Notes: generated from the sequence alone by a model not told the origin. Positions 16,367 to 26,959 are shown, numbered from the stretch's first letter. The stretch: DNA of 64,000 bases from Peribacillus simplex NBRC 15720 = DSM 1321 (GCF_002243645.1 NZ_CP017704.1:124001-188000), one strand, 5' to 3'. Made by a program: numbers and translations.

Positions 16367-17965
16367 TATTTTATCCGAATAAGCGATATGTTTTTCTTGA
16401 AGTTTGCGTTTTAAGATTTTACCGACCGCCGTCTTCGGAAGTTCACTTTCAAATGTGATTGCTTTTGGAACTTTAAATGCAGCGAGCTGCCTTCGGCAAT
16501 AATCCTTCAATTCGTTTTCAGTTATCCTTTCACTTGGTTTTAGAACTACCGCAGCATGTACCGTTTCACCGCGATATTGATCGGGAACGCCAAAGACGGC
16601 AGCTTCCAGAACCTTAGGATGGCTGTATAGAATATCTTCAATTTCAATTGGATAAATATTGAATCCGCCTGCGATGATCATCTCTTTCTTCCGTCCCACA
16701 ATGTAAAAGAAGCCATCTTCATCCATCTTGGCAATATCACCAGTATGCAGCCATCCGTTTTGAATCGTCTGCTGCGTCTCTTCAGGCATGCCCCAATAAC
16801 CTTTCATTACCTGTGGTCCCTTTATGACCAATTCACCTGGTGTATCAACCAAGAGGGCTGGCTCTCCTGTAATACTGTCAATTATGGCGGCATCAGTATT
16901 TTGTATAGGAACCCCGATACTTCCTGGTTTTTGCAGGCCGCTAACTGGATTCCGGTGCGTGACTGGTGACGCCTCGGACAGACCATAGCCCTCTGCAATC
17001 TTTGTTCCACTCAATTCGTTAAACCTTGACAATACATTCAATGGCAATGGTGACGAACCCGAAACGCAAGATTTCAATGTATGCAAATCAAATGGATGGG
17101 ACTGGTAATATTGTAATAAAGCAATATACATCGTCGGGACCCCCGGAAAAATAGTCGGTTTAATATTATTGATTAAATCGACGATCTCCGTCACCTCAAA
17201 CCGGGATACAAGAATTAATTCCCCGCCATTATAAAACGTCAGGTTCATCCCTGAAGTCATACCGTAAACATGAAATAATGGGGAAACGCCAAGTACCCTT
17301 TCCTTCCCCTTTTGAGTATTGATTCTTGAAGTGGCTGCACTTTGCAGCGTATTGGCTACGATATTACGATGGGTTAGCATCGCCCCTTTAGAACGTCCTG
17401 TCGTTCCTCCTGTATATTGGAGGACGGCAACATCTTCGGCAGGTTCAATCTCCACTGTGAAATCCGCCTCTGTTACTGATAGTAGCTTTTTTGTCATTTC
17501 ACATTTGCCCTTTTCCAGCGACACGCTCAACACCTTTTCAACATCGGTTTCAGCTATAACGGCTTCAACTATTGGCAATAAATCGTCGAGCACAATGATG
17601 TGCCTTGCACCTGAATCTTTCAAGACATGTATTAATTCGTTCGCCTTATACATTGGATTGATTTGGACAACAATGGCTCCATTCAAAAGAGTTCCAAAAA
17701 ACCCAATTGGATATTGGGGACAATTAGGAAGCATAAGAGCCACACGATCTCCCTTTCTAATACCTTCATCAGCAAGCAAGCGGGCACATCTTTTCACTAA
17801 CTTCCCCAGCTCTGAATATGTATACCTTTGCTCCATGAACGTAACCGCTGTTTTATCCGAATATTGTTCGACTGATTGATAAAATAGTTCTGTCAAAGAC
17901 ATTTCAGGAATATCAATCTCTATTGGATTTCCTTTCGGGATATGCTTTTTCCAAGGTCTATCCAT
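16364..17965 (-). CDS. acyl-CoA synthetase (AMP-forming), long-chain type
   Basis: A 533-residue ANL-family ligase that activates a carboxylic acid to its CoA thioester. It has the P-loop YTGGTTGRSKGAMLTH near residue 185, SPLFHVYGM, GYGLSEASPVT (A5), GWLHTGDIAKMDEDGFFYI with the hinge at GRKKEMIIAGGFNIYP, and the catalytic Lys in PKTAVGKILKRKL at the end. ATG at 17965, just after GGGGAGGG, is preferred over an upstream TTG. The sequence resembles LcfB/FadD-type enzymes, but chain length or ring substrates cannot be read off. First gene of the operon, about 40 bases from a sigma-54 promoter. Confidence 0.88.
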   Translation of the reverse strand: MDRPWKKHIPKGNPIEIDIPEMSLTELFYQSVEQYSDKTAVTFMEQRYTYSELGKLVKRCARLLADEGIRKGDRVALMLPNCPQYPIGFFGTLLNGAIVVQINPMYKANELIHVLKDSGARHIIVLDDLLPIVEAVIAETDVEKVLSVSLEKGKCEMTKKLLSVTEADFTVEIEPAEDVAVLQYTGGTTGRSKGAMLTHRNIVANTLQSAATSRINTQKGKERVLGVSPLFHVYGMTSGMNLTFYNGGELILVSRFEVTEIVDLINNIKPTIFPGVPTMYIALLQYYQSHPFDLHTLKSCVSGSSPLPLNVLSRFNELSGTKIAEGYGLSEASPVTHRNPVSGLQKPGSIGVPIQNTDAAIIDSITGEPALLVDTPGELVIKGPQVMKGYWGMPEETQQTIQNGWLHTGDIAKMDEDGFFYIVGRKKEMIIAGGFNIYPIEIEDILYSHPKVLEAAVFGVPDQYRGETVHAAVVLKPSERITENELKDYCRRQLAAFKVPKAITFESELPKTAVGKILKRKLQEKHIAYSDKI

Positions 17966-18016
17966 TGGCCCTCCCCTTTCTTCATTCAAAAAAATAAAGA
18001 AGTCATACTAACAACA

Positions 18017-18032
18017 TGCAAGGAGTGTGCCA
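18017..18032 (-). promoter_or_regulatory. sigma-54 (-24/-12) promoter for the acyl-CoA operon
   Basis: The minus strand reads TGGCACACTCCTTGCA: TGGCAC, five bases, TTGCA, matching the SigL consensus. It points at the ligase gene 52 bases away. Confidence 0.85.
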
Positions 18033-18137
18033 AAAACAAATCGTTATATTACGTTGAATCAATTAATGGTGAAATTCAAAATTGAATTATTTGCTGCGCT
18101 CTTGATGATATTAGGTTCATAATACTAGGATTTAAAT

Positions 18138-18169
18138 TTGACTCAATAAGTCATTTTTGAATTGAGAAA
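18138..18169 (-). promoter_or_regulatory. candidate upstream activator site, copy B
   Basis: Plus strand TTGACTCAATAAGTCATTT followed by TTGAATTGA, with the perfect dyad TGACT-N5-AGTCA. It matches copy A (10132-10163) at 26 of 32 positions and has the same 8006-base offset as the two promoters. Confidence 0.6.
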
Positions 18170-18258
18170 TTGCTTTCGTAAAACAACTCAACTTTTAGTT
18201 CGGGGCATGTGGGGATTATTTTCTTGAAGGATATAACTGGTCATTTATAGGAAAATAA

Positions 18259-18290
18259 AACGGGATGCTGATTAAGATCAGCATCCCGTT
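18259..18290 (-). terminator. parC terminator
   Basis: Perfect 14-base stem AACGGGATGCTGAT / ATCAGCATCCCGTT around TTAA, followed by TTATTTTCC on the minus strand, 11 bases past the parC stop. Confidence 0.85.
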
Positions 18291-18301
18291 CAAAAAATGA
18301 T

Positions 18302-20746
18302 TCACTGCTCTATGGCAGAGTCATCTTCCAATGATATTTTCCATAATTCTTTCGCTTTTCCACTAACCGTTTCATCAAAAACAAATGAACCATTCGTATA
18401 TCGATCATGATTTTTTAATGAAGCGGCATGAATCGTTTCAATGGTTCCCTTTTCAGAAAGAATGAATAAACTGTCGGTTTTGTTAATAATATCGAAACCA
18501 ATGACCCTATGAGGATTCGATTTCAATTCCCTCAAGACCACGACACCGCGTTTTGCCCGGCTCGTTTTTTCAAACTCGGTTAATTTCATTTTCTTTATGG
18601 CCCCACGCTGTGTAACGATAAAGATCGATTCTTTACTATCCTTGGCCAAAACCTTTCCGCCAATGACATAGTCATTTTCTTTCAAATTAATCCCTTTGAC
18701 TCCTGCTGCCCGGACACCGACAACACTTACTTCTTCTTCATCAAACCATAAACCATATCCGTTATGAGTGACTAGGAAAAGGTCAGCCTGTCCATCGGTA
18801 TGATGGACATCGACCAATTCATCGTCACCTTTTAAATTAACACCAACCAGCGGTTTTGAATGACGCTGGGCTTTATAGGAAGCTAATTCTGTCTTTTTCA
18901 CCATACCATTTTTCGTGATGAACACTAAGAATTCCGGCAGGGTAAAATCTTTGATTGGAATCGCTTTTATGATTTGTTCTTCCCTGTCTATTGGAATGAT
19001 GTTCGCGATATGCTGACCGGTTTCCTTCCAGCGAATATCAGGAAGCTGATGAACTGGACAATAGAGGTAGTTCCCTTTGGATGTGAACAGCAACAGGACA
19101 TCTGTTGTATTCATCTCCAGTCTCTGGAGCATGCGATCGGAATCCTTCATGCCAAAATCAAGACCGCCTGATGCTGCATAAGATCGTAACGATGTCCGTT
19201 TGACATAGCCTTCTTTCGTCACGGTAACCATCACGTCTTCACTTGCAATCAAGACTTCAAGATTGATTTTGATTTCTTCAATTTCTTTTTCGATTTTGGA
19301 ACGCCGTCCGTCATCAAAGCCCTTTTTAATGAATCGAAGTTCTTTTTTAATTACTTGAAGAAGAACTTTTTCACTGCCAAGAATCTTTGTCAATTCCTCA
19401 ATTTTGTTCTTCAATTCCGCTGCCTCTGCTTCAAGTGCTGTTATATCCGTATTCGTCAGCCTATATAACTGCAAGGAGACAATGGCTTCAGCTTGCGCTT
19501 CTGTAAAAGCGAATTTAGCAATGAGGTTATCTTTAGCATTCCGTTTGTCTTTAGATGCCCGGATAACAGCGATGACTTCATCTAATATGGATAAAGCCTT
19601 CACTAAACCATCGACGATATGTGCCCTGTCATGAGCTTTTTGCAACTCATAACGTGAACGATTCACGATTACCTCTTTACGGTGTTCGATATATGCATCG
19701 AGCATTTTTGGCAGGCTCATCAATGTTGGCCGTTTTTTATAAATCGCGACCATATTGAAATTGTATGCAATTTGGAGATCGGAATTTTTGTATAAATAAT
19801 GCAGGACTCCATTTGCATCTGCTTCTTTTTTCAGTTCGATGACAATGCGCAGTCCTGTACGGTCGGTTTCATCCCTTACTTCGGCGATACCTTCCACTTT
19901 CCTGTCTAGACGGAACTCATCCATTTTCTTAACAAGGTTGGCTTTATTGACTTCATATGGGATTTCAGTGATGACGATTTGCTGTTTGCCGCCCCGAATC
20001 GTTTCCACTTCCGCCAACCCGCGAATGATTATTTTCCCTTTACCTGTTTCATAGGCCTTACGAATGCCTTCAATTCCTTGAATTATACCGCCAGTAGGAA
20101 AATCCGGCCCTTTAATGACCGTCATTAAATCAGCTACTGTCGCTTCCGGCTTATCGATTCGCATAATGGCAGCATCAATGACTTCACCTAGTTGATGTGG
20201 CGGGATTTCAGTAGCATAGCCGGCTGAAATTCCTGTAGAGCCGTTTACAAGCAGGTTAGGGAACATTGCAGGCAATACAATGGGTTCTTCTGAAGTATCA
20301 TCAAAGTTCGGTACAAAATCGACCGTCCTTTTTTCAATATCCCGCAGCATCTCGGAGGCAATTGATGAAAGCCTTGCTTCCGTATAACGCATCGCAGCAG
20401 GCGGATCACCATCAATACTACCATTGTTTCCGTGCATTTGGACCATGACCTTCCGCAGCTTCCAGTCTTGGCTCATTCTAACCATTGCCTCATAAACGGA
20501 TGAATCTCCGTGAGGGTGATAGTTACCAATTACATTACCGACCGTTTTTGCGGATTTCCTAAATCCTTTTTCCTGAGTATTTCCTTCGACATGCATCGCA
20601 TACAATATCCTGCGCTGTACCGGTTTTAAACCGTCCCTTGCATCAGGTAGTGCCCGATCTTGGATAATATATTTACTATAACGCCCGAAACGGTCACCAA
20701 TTACCTCTTCAAGCGGCAAATCACGAAATGTTTCTTCAAATACCAT
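18302..20746 (-). CDS. parC: DNA topoisomerase IV subunit A
   Basis: An 814-residue type IIA topoisomerase breakage-reunion subunit that decatenates chromosomes with ParE. It opens [18 protein letters not shown] like B. subtilis ParC (806 residues). Catalytic Tyr is in [11 protein letters not shown] near residue 122. The quinolone region [12 protein letters not shown] carries the susceptible-type Ser82 and Glu86. The C-terminal half has the beta-pinwheel repeats ([10 protein letters not shown]). ATG at 20746, ten bases after GGAGG, is preferred over an upstream in-frame start; it overlaps the parE end by 11 bases. Confidence 0.97.
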   Translation of the reverse strand: MVFEETFRDLPLEEVIGDRFGRYSKYIIQDRALPDARDGLKPVQRRILYAMHVEGNTQEKGFRKSAKTVGNVIGNYHPHGDSSVYEAMVRMSQDWKLRKVMVQMHGNNGSIDGDPPAAMRYTEARLSSIASEMLRDIEKRTVDFVPNFDDTSEEPIVLPAMFPNLLVNGSTGISAGYATEIPPHQLGEVIDAAIMRIDKPEATVADLMTVIKGPDFPTGGIIQGIEGIRKAYETGKGKIIIRGLAEVETIRGGKQQIVITEIPYEVNKANLVKKMDEFRLDRKVEGIAEVRDETDRTGLRIVIELKKEADANGVLHYLYKNSDLQIAYNFNMVAIYKKRPTLMSLPKMLDAYIEHRKEVIVNRSRYELQKAHDRAHIVDGLVKALSILDEVIAVIRASKDKRNAKDNLIAKFAFTEAQAEAIVSLQLYRLTNTDITALEAEAAELKNKIEELTKILGSEKVLLQVIKKELRFIKKGFDDGRRSKIEKEIEEIKINLEVLIASEDVMVTVTKEGYVKRTSLRSYAASGGLDFGMKDSDRMLQRLEMNTTDVLLLFTSKGNYLYCPVHQLPDIRWKETGQHIANIIPIDREEQIIKAIPIKDFTLPEFLVFITKNGMVKKTELASYKAQRHSKPLVGVNLKGDDELVDVHHTDGQADLFLVTHNGYGLWFDEEEVSVVGVRAAGVKGINLKENDYVIGGKVLAKDSKESIFIVTQRGAIKKMKLTEFEKTSRAKRGVVVLRELKSNPHRVIGFDIINKTDSLFILSEKGTIETIHAASLKNHDRYTNGSFVFDETVSGKAKELWKISLEDDSAIEQ

Positions 20747-22721
20747 CGTTATTGACCTCCTCTTCAATCGACATATTTTCATTATCTAAAATATTCGATT
20801 CCTCTTCGAGACCAAAAGCGACATTGGCTTCAATCCACTTACGACGCGGTTCAACCTTATCTCCCATCAACGTTGTCACACGTCTTTCCGCACGGGCACC
20901 GTCATCGATCTTCACACGTATCAATGTCCTTGTTTCCGGGTTCATGGTGGTATCCCATAATTGATCGGCATTCATCTCACCCAGCCCTTTATAGCGCTGA
21001 ATCATATAGCCTTTCCCCACCTTGTCTATCGCTCCCTGAAGTTCCTCGTCGCTCCAAGCATATTCAATAACTTCTTTCTTCCCGGTCCCTTTACTCACTT
21101 TATATAAAGGGGGCAAGGCAATGTAAACCTTTCCTGACTCTATTAACGGCTTCATATAGCGATAAAAGAAAGTCAGCAGCAGCACTTGGATATGGGCCCC
21201 ATCCGTATCGGCATCAGTCATGATGATAACTTTATCATAGTTGGTGTCCGGCGTATTGAACTCCGCCCCGACACCCCCGCCGATGGCATGGATGATCGTA
21301 TTTATTTCCTCGTTTTTAAAAATATCCGCTAGTTTTGCCTTTTCCGTATTGATAACTTTACCACGTAATGGCAGGACTGCTTGGAAACGGCGATCGCGCC
21401 CTTGTTTAGCGGATCCCCCAGCAGAGTCCCCTTCTACAAGATACAATTCATTCCGTTCGGGATTTTTCGATTGAGCCGGTGTTAATTTCCCAGAAAGGAT
21501 GGCATCGGATTTTTTCCGTTTCTTCCCGCTTCTTGCGTCTTCACGAGCTTTGCGCGCCGCTTCCCTTGCTTGGAAAGCTTTAATCGCTTTTTTAACCAAT
21601 AATGTACTGGTGGTCGGATCTTCTTCAAAAAAGTAGGCTAAGTGCTCTGATACGATGGAATCGACTGCAGAACGGGCTTCACTGGTTCCAAGCTTGCTCT
21701 TGGTTTGTCCTTCGAATTGAAGAAGTTCTTCAGGGATACGTACAGAAATGATTGAAGACAAGCCTTCACGTATATCGGTACCTTCGAGGTTTTTATCTTT
21801 TTCCTTCAATAGCCCCATTTTTCTGGCATAATCATTAAATGCCCGTGTCATGGCCGTTTTTGCGCCAATCTCATGGGTGCCTCCGTCTTTCGTTCTAACG
21901 TTATTTACAAAGCTTAAAATATTTTCTGAATAACCATCATTGAATTGAAAAGCGAGATCTACTTCTATCCCATTTTGTTCCCCTTCCAAGCTGACTACAC
22001 TATGAAGGGTCTCTTTTTCTTCATTTAAGTAATCCACAAACGCCTCAATTCCATTTTCATAATGAAAAGTTTCGTTATGGTCGTTACGTTCATCCGTCAA
22101 TTCTATCTTCATGCCTTTTAAAAGAAAAGCCGATTCGCGAAGACGCTCACATAAGATATCATAATTAAAAGTCGTCACCGAAAATATTTTCGGGTCAGGC
22201 TTGAAGTGGATTTTGGTCCCAGCTTGATTGGTTTTACCGATTTTCTCCAGAGTGGTTTCTGGCTTTCCGCCATTGAAAAAACGTTGTTCGTAAATGAATC
22301 CGTCCCTTTTGATCGTCACGACAAGCCATTCAGACAACGCGTTAACGACCGAAGCACCGACTCCATGTAGGCCTCCACTCGTTTTATATCCGCCTTGTCC
22401 AAATTTACCTCCAGCATGAAGAATCGTCAAAATGACTTCAGGCGTCGGTTTACCCAATTTATGCATGCCAATAGGCATTCCACGCCCTTTATCTGACACA
22501 CTTACACTGTTATCTTTATGTATTTTCACACTTATTTGGTCTCCATATCCAGCTAAAGCCTCATCTACGGAGTTATCTACAATCTCGTACACTAAATGAT
22601 GAAGTCCGCGTGCATCAGTACTGCCGATATACATACCGGGACGTTTTCTGACCGCTTCGAGTCCTTCCAGTACCTGAATTGCATCATCATTGTACTCGAT
22701 TGTTTTTACTTTCTTTGCCAC
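20736..22721 (-). CDS. parE: DNA topoisomerase IV subunit B
   Basis: A 661-residue GHKL ATPase subunit. It has [18 protein letters not shown]-binding [20 protein letters not shown] and [15 protein letters not shown], and in the TOPRIM domain [17 protein letters not shown] and [11 protein letters not shown]. The GTG at 22721 ([15 protein letters not shown]), seven bases after AAAGGGG, matches the length of B. subtilis ParE (655). Operon with parC. A LexA-like box overlaps its -35, as expected for the SOS-controlled parEC operon of Bacillus. Confidence 0.97.
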   Translation of the reverse strand: MAKKVKTIEYNDDAIQVLEGLEAVRKRPGMYIGSTDARGLHHLVYEIVDNSVDEALAGYGDQISVKIHKDNSVSVSDKGRGMPIGMHKLGKPTPEVILTILHAGGKFGQGGYKTSGGLHGVGASVVNALSEWLVVTIKRDGFIYEQRFFNGGKPETTLEKIGKTNQAGTKIHFKPDPKIFSVTTFNYDILCERLRESAFLLKGMKIELTDERNDHNETFHYENGIEAFVDYLNEEKETLHSVVSLEGEQNGIEVDLAFQFNDGYSENILSFVNNVRTKDGGTHEIGAKTAMTRAFNDYARKMGLLKEKDKNLEGTDIREGLSSIISVRIPEELLQFEGQTKSKLGTSEARSAVDSIVSEHLAYFFEEDPTTSTLLVKKAIKAFQAREAARKAREDARSGKKRKKSDAILSGKLTPAQSKNPERNELYLVEGDSAGGSAKQGRDRRFQAVLPLRGKVINTEKAKLADIFKNEEINTIIHAIGGGVGAEFNTPDTNYDKVIIMTDADTDGAHIQVLLLTFFYRYMKPLIESGKVYIALPPLYKVSKGTGKKEVIEYAWSDEELQGAIDKVGKGYMIQRYKGLGEMNADQLWDTTMNPETRTLIRVKIDDGARAERRVTTLMGDKVEPRRKWIEANVAFGLEEESNILDNENMSIEEEVNNDGI

Positions 22722-22827
22722 AGAAATTCCCCTTTCCTTACTAAACACAATTTCCGGGCCAAATCATACTGCAATGAAATGACTCACTAGCTTAACAAAT
22801 ACATTCATACGTTAATATCATATAAAA

Positions 22828-22863
22828 AGTATAATACTTTCACGAACAAAGAACAAGTGTTCT
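22828..22863 (-). promoter_or_regulatory. parE promoter with overlapping LexA box
   Basis: Minus strand -35 TTGTTC, 17 bases, -10 TATACT (22828-22833). AGAACAAGTGTTCT (22850-22863) contains GAAC-N4-GTTC, the core of the Bacillus LexA/DinR box, and overlaps the -35. parEC is a known LexA target in B. subtilis. Confidence 0.65.
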
Positions 22864-23080
22864 ATTTTTTTCGTCCCTTTTATTAGCGTTAGCATCTTTG
22901 ATTGGAACATGAAAACGTATCATAGCTACCATTCTAATTGTAGCGGTAAATTTTCATTTGGCAAATATACTTTTATTATTTTAATCAAATTAAGCCTTAA
23001 TGGCATAAATTTGCCCGATCGCTCAATGCCCGCTATGGCTGCATTTTAGTTTTTCTCCGGGGAGATACAGCGATACCTTA

Positions 23081-23107
23081 AAAAAAGAGCGGGAGTTCCG
23101 CTCTTCA
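23081..23107 (-). terminator. yneT terminator
   Basis: Stem GAGCGG / CCGCTC with a short loop, followed on the minus strand by TTTTTTTAAGG, directly after the CoA-binding protein gene. Confidence 0.75.
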
Positions 23108-23109
23108 TT

Positions 23110-23520
23110 TTACTTAGTAAGGGCGTGTTCGACTTTTATGCATCGATTCATGATGACAGTATATCCTTTTTCTTTCAAAAAATTATAGGCTTCTTCATTT
23201 TCCACCCCTAGCTGCGCCCAAAAGATATCTGCATCGATTTCTGCAAATTCCTTGGCTATCTCGGGAAGGAACTCTGAACGGCGAAAAACATTGACGATAT
23301 CGACGTGCCCTTCAATATCTTTCAGGGCTTTAACTGCCTTGACACCCAGCACTTCAGATACAGCAGGGTTTACCGGGATGATTTCATAACCGCTTTCCTG
23401 CATGGCCTTAGATACCATATAAGAAGTGCGTTCAGGGTTGTTAGATAAACCAACGATAGCGATGCGCTTCGATTTTTTCAACATCTTTCCCATTTCTTCT
23501 CTGCTTGGATTTTCTATCAT
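23110..23520 (-). CDS. yneT: CoA-binding domain protein (YneT family)
   Basis: A 136-residue single Rossmann CoA-binding domain: RIAIVGLSNNPERTSY for the nucleotide loop, YEIIPVNPAV, and IFWAQLGVENEEAY. Homologues (YccU/YneT) bind CoA in vitro; no reaction is established. Divergent from plsY and upstream of parEC, the same place as in B. subtilis, which decides the symbol. Confidence 0.85.
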   Translation of the reverse strand: MIENPSREEMGKMLKKSKRIAIVGLSNNPERTSYMVSKAMQESGYEIIPVNPAVSEVLGVKAVKALKDIEGHVDIVNVFRRSEFLPEIAKEFAEIDADIFWAQLGVENEEAYNFLKEKGYTVIMNRCIKVEHALTK

Positions 23521-23994
23521 TCTTTTCCATCCCCTTTATAATAAAATGTAATATTTGAATATAGAGTATTCCTTAAGCTGGTTATTACCATTATTAAGAA
23601 AAACCATTATACAAGAAAGAATAAGTTTCGAAAAGACATGACTCACTTAACTGCCTTTATGTTCATACAGACTACCACGTATTGTAACAATTTATACAAG
23701 GAGGCATCCTTCATTTTTATATTTACGAAAATAAGGAAGCCTAAACCTTTTATCCTCTATGAACTTAACGTATATCAAAAGATGTAAGTTCATCAAGGAA
23801 AATTCATTTTTTCAGTGGATTTTTTTTTGGACAGCCGTACCATTTTGTCACGAAAATGTTACAATAAGAGAAGCTTAACAGGTATTTTAAGGCTGTTTTA
23901 AGCTATTTCTACTCGTTTATTTTTGAAAAAGGGAATAATCGTCCCTAAAACGTGTTAAAAAAAGAAGATTTTTCTTTAAAGAAAGGGTAATAGA
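23521..23994. other. intergenic region between yneT and plsY
   Basis: 474 bases between divergent genes. A perfect 9-base inverted repeat ATGAACTTA / TAAGTTCAT (23759-23793) is visible, and TACAAT at 23860 could be a -10 for plsY without a good -35. No coding frame or known RNA was recognised. Confidence 0.4.
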
Positions 23995-24582
23995 ATGCTT
24001 ACATTTATCACTATACTGGCTGCCTACCTGATCGGTTCGATTCCTTCCGGTTTAATAATTGGTAAAACCTTTTACAAAATCGACATTCGGGAGCATGGCA
24101 GTAAAAATCTGGGCGGGACAAATACCTTCAGGACACTTGGTGTCAAGGCAGGTCTAACCGTTACTATCATGGATATACTTAAGGGTACCCTAGCAACTTT
24201 TCTGCCGTATATGCTAGGCGTGGACATGCATTTATTGCTAGCCGGAGTTATTGCGGTAGTCGGTCATATGTTTCCCATTTTTGCAAACTTTCGGGGCGGA
24301 AAAGCGGTGGCAACTTCTGCTGGTGTCATTCTTGCTTATGAACCATGGTTTTTTGTCTTTGCCGTCATCATTTTCTTTATATCCTTATACATATCCAAAT
24401 ATGTCTCGCTTTCATCCATGATTGCTTGTCTGCTTGCTCTCATATACAGTTTAGTTTTTCATATTGATGACCCGCCGCTCATTATTGTAATCAGTATAAT
24501 AACGATCTTCATTTTTTACCGGCATCGCGCAAACATTAAGCGGATTATCGATAAAACTGAACCGAAGGTAAAGTGGTTGTAA
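23995..24582 (+). CDS. plsY: glycerol-3-phosphate acyltransferase PlsY
   Basis: A 195-residue membrane enzyme with about five spans that transfers the acyl group from acyl phosphate to glycerol-3-phosphate, the first step of phospholipid synthesis. The three conserved cytoplasmic motifs are present: [26 protein letters not shown] and [19 protein letters not shown]. Start ATG follows AAAGGGTAATAGA. A strong hairpin follows the stop. Confidence 0.95.
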   Translation: MLTFITILAAYLIGSIPSGLIIGKTFYKIDIREHGSKNLGGTNTFRTLGVKAGLTVTIMDILKGTLATFLPYMLGVDMHLLLAGVIAVVGHMFPIFANFRGGKAVATSAGVILAYEPWFFVFAVIIFFISLYISKYVSLSSMIACLLALIYSLVFHIDDPPLIIVISIITIFIFYRHRANIKRIIDKTEPKVKWL

Positions 24583-24603
24583 GAACATGCGCATATCCAA
24601 GTG

Positions 24604-24633
24604 AAAATAGGCCCGTATGCATGGGCCTATTTT
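24604..24633. terminator. bidirectional terminator between plsY and hemAT
   Basis: Stem AAAATAGGCCC / GGGCCTATTTT, A-rich on the left and T-rich on the right, between two converging genes; it can serve both strands. Confidence 0.8.
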
Positions 24634-24638
24634 CCATT

Positions 24639-25937
24639 CTACAATTCATTTGCCGTGTTATTCAGGATACCTGCATGCCTCGAAACCTTTTCAGTAGCGT
24701 TTCCGATTTCCTGGATGATTGACACTAATCCTTGAATAGTCATTTCCATTTCTGTAGAATCCGTTATATTCCCTTTGATAACTCCGATTATTTCATTAAA
24801 GGAATTTTCTGTTAACTCCGATTCTTTCTCGCCTGCTTGAACCACTTCCTTGACCCTTAGGACAGAATCAACAACATCTTTCATATATTCATTTGATGTT
24901 TGCACGATTGCATCTATTTCAGCTATCGACTTTTTAGTCTGTTCAGCAAGTTTCCTGACCTCATTCGAAACAACTGCAAATCCATTACCATGTTCACCTG
25001 CACGTGCAGCCTCGATGGCTGAGTTCAATGATAGTAAATTTGTCTGGTCGGCTATTCCTTGTACAAGCTTAACAAACTCGGTAATGCTTAAGAAGGATTG
25101 GTTTAATAAAACGATCTTTTCATCAACATTTTTCATGAAAATAACAAGGTTTTGTATCTTTTCCGTTAAGATCTGCATACGATTCTGCCCCTCTTCAGCC
25201 AATGTTTTTGAACGAAGTGATAGTTCAGCGCGCGTTGCGATCTGCGTTTTGACATATTGCCCGTTTACTATCAATTGCTTAACGGAAGCCTCCGTTTCTT
25301 CACTTAAATTCAGGACTTCTTCACTAACTAACGAGATTTTCCTTCTCACTTCCTCTTTTATTTCCTTATAATGATTTTCCCTAGCTTTTAAATTTTCCAC
25401 TTCATATGCCTCAAGGACTAACTGCTGTTCGAGATTGAGTATTTTTCCTATCGCTGATATTAATGCCATCTGCTCTTCTTCATTTCTGCTTTGTTCAAAG
25501 ACAATTCTTTGCATGTAATTCTGTACATTTTGAAAACCGGATGAATACCACCGGGGCTGTAATCCAATTCGATAATGGGTCTTCGCCACCTTCGTCCGCA
25601 ATTCAACAAAATCATCGTCAATCACACCATTGAATAAAGATAGCATATGAGTAATTAACGTTTTCCTCAATTTTCCCACTGTGCTGTGCTCCGTGATTAT
25701 CCCTTTCAATTCAGGTACCTGCAGAATCGTTTGATAAAAGGTATCAACAACTCTCTCAACCTGGGGTTCGATTGCCTCTCTAAAAGCATGGATCAGCTTT
25801 AAATCGAATTCGGTTAAATCGATGATATTCACCTGAAGTTTCACCTGTTCACTGCTTACGTCCAATATGCCATCTGTTACTTTAGCTTTTTGAAACCAGA
25901 TTGCTTTTTCCGGCCTTCCTTTTATGAAAATCCCCAT
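24639..25937 (-). CDS. hemAT: HemAT, haem-based aerotaxis transducer
   Basis: A 432-residue soluble globin-coupled chemotaxis receptor, the same length as B. subtilis HemAT. The protoglobin sensor domain (about 1-180) has the proximal His121 in [14 protein letters not shown] and the distal Tyr68 in DTFYQT (His123 and Tyr70 in B. subtilis). The rest is a helical signalling domain with the MCP hairpin [20 protein letters not shown] at about 305-325. It has no membrane span. It senses oxygen and signals to CheA. Ribosome site GGGGGAGTGGGAT. No sigma-D promoter was found upstream. Confidence 0.95.
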   Translation of the reverse strand: MGIFIKGRPEKAIWFQKAKVTDGILDVSSEQVKLQVNIIDLTEFDLKLIHAFREAIEPQVERVVDTFYQTILQVPELKGIITEHSTVGKLRKTLITHMLSLFNGVIDDDFVELRTKVAKTHYRIGLQPRWYSSGFQNVQNYMQRIVFEQSRNEEEQMALISAIGKILNLEQQLVLEAYEVENLKARENHYKEIKEEVRRKISLVSEEVLNLSEETEASVKQLIVNGQYVKTQIATRAELSLRSKTLAEEGQNRMQILTEKIQNLVIFMKNVDEKIVLLNQSFLSITEFVKLVQGIADQTNLLSLNSAIEAARAGEHGNGFAVVSNEVRKLAEQTKKSIAEIDAIVQTSNEYMKDVVDSVLRVKEVVQAGEKESELTENSFNEIIGVIKGNITDSTEMEMTIQGLVSIIQEIGNATEKVSRHAGILNNTANEL

Positions 25938-26263
25938 ATCCCACTCCCCCTAATTTTGTAATTAACGTTAAAGCTAACCCAAGATTTACCACCAATCCGA
26001 TATGATTCTTTATATCCACTTAATTTAAAATAAATAAGATCTAATATAAAAAATGATCCTTTCAGACTACTCATATTTTTATTTTGGCCTCATTTTAATT
26101 CTTTTGTCAAGGTAAAAGGCACTAGAGTATGTCTACATTAACTTCCAATCAAAAGAAAATTATGGATTTCGTCTAATGGAGAAATGGTCAAGTAAGGATT
26201 GAATAATTGGAGAACAGAGGCTACACTGGAACTAGCTATTAAATATCGATAGGAGAAAGTGCC
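25938..26263. other. intergenic region between hemAT and the YycC-like gene
   Basis: 326 AT-rich bases between divergent genes. No open frame with a ribosome site, clear hairpin or consensus promoter was found. TCCGATAT near 25995 resembles a sigma-D -10 but has no TAAA at the right distance. Confidence 0.35.
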
Positions 26264-26413
26264 ATGAAGCCATTGCAAATATCACCGGAAACCGCATTAA
26301 AGTTATCCAAGTCTCTAAACTTGCCTTTAGAGCAAATCATGCATATGCCAACCCCCGTCTTGCTGAGAAAGCTTGCCGAGGCTGAAGCAAAAGAAAAAGA
26401 AAATACAAAATAG
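26264..26413 (+). CDS. YycC-like small protein
   Basis: A 49-residue protein reading MKPLQISPETALKLSKSLN and then LPLEQIMHMPTPVLLRKLAEAEA with a Lys/Glu tail. The ATG follows AGGAGAAAGTGCC. The pattern QISPETA...LEQ-MHMP...LLRKLA is what I recall for the Bacillus YycC-like family, whose function is unknown. A terminator follows immediately. The family call is from memory of the motif only. Confidence 0.7.
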   Translation: MKPLQISPETALKLSKSLNLPLEQIMHMPTPVLLRKLAEAEAKEKENTK

Positions 26414-26438
26414 CTGCAGGAATCTGCAGCTATTTTTG
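26411..26438 (+). terminator. terminator of the YycC-like gene
   Basis: Stem TAGCTGCAG / CTGCAGCTA starting in the stop codon, followed by TTTTTGTG. Confidence 0.75.
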
Positions 26439-26774
26439 TGTGTGCTCATATGTGTGCGAAACGACCTTACGGATTACTTCTTGAAAGGCGTTCCATTCTT
26501 CCCATTGATCTTGAAACTGAGCAATACCCACTTTCGTCGCATAATAATATTTCCTTTTCGGTCCTTCTATGGAATCCTGCCAGTAACTATTTAAATACTC
26601 TTTCTCTTCCAGCCTTTTTAAAGCTGGATATAACATGCCTTCTTTATAATGTAAATAACCATCACTTAACTGTTTGAGCTGTTCGATCATCTCATACCCA
26701 TACATATCCTTTTGAGCCAATAATGAAAGCAACACCATTTCCGTACTACCTTTTAACAGCTCCGTTTTCCGCAA
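26430..26774 (-). CDS. PadR-family transcriptional regulator
   Basis: A 114-residue winged-helix regulator: LKGSTEMVLLSLLAQKDMYGYEMIEQL, then KEGMLYPALKRLEEKEYL and GPKRKYYYAT for the wing, the usual PadR order. The start is a TTG behind GAGGGGGC; a shorter form from the internal Met is possible. PadR proteins usually repress a neighbouring membrane protein or exporter, but none is adjacent, so the target is unknown. Its end lies in the terminator of the convergent small gene. Confidence 0.82.
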   Translation of the reverse strand: MRKTELLKGSTEMVLLSLLAQKDMYGYEMIEQLKQLSDGYLHYKEGMLYPALKRLEEKEYLNSYWQDSIEGPKRKYYYATKVGIAQFQDQWEEWNAFQEVIRKVVSHTYEHTQK

Positions 26775-26936
26775 ATCAGCAGCCCCCTCTTTATAAGGAA
26801 ATTAATTAGATGGCATTTCGTTTTATCATCACAATATATTATTTTTCAGAATCTTGCTTACCCCATAAAATATACAAATATTCCGAATATTCTTCTATCA
26901 CTTTGTAATATTTAGCTTAGAAATCAAAATAGGCAA

Positions 26937-26959
26937 AAAAACCGCACATGGGCGGTTTT
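26937..26959 (-). terminator. terminator of the Nudix gene
   Basis: Stem AAAACCGC / GCGGTTTT with a seven-base loop, followed on the minus strand by TTTTGCC, abutting the stop codon. Confidence 0.75.

Noticed and set aside
25990-26005. TCCGATAT as a sigma-D promoter near hemAT
   Set aside because: It lies on the strand pointing away from hemAT and the nearest TAAA is about 23 bases upstream instead of 15.
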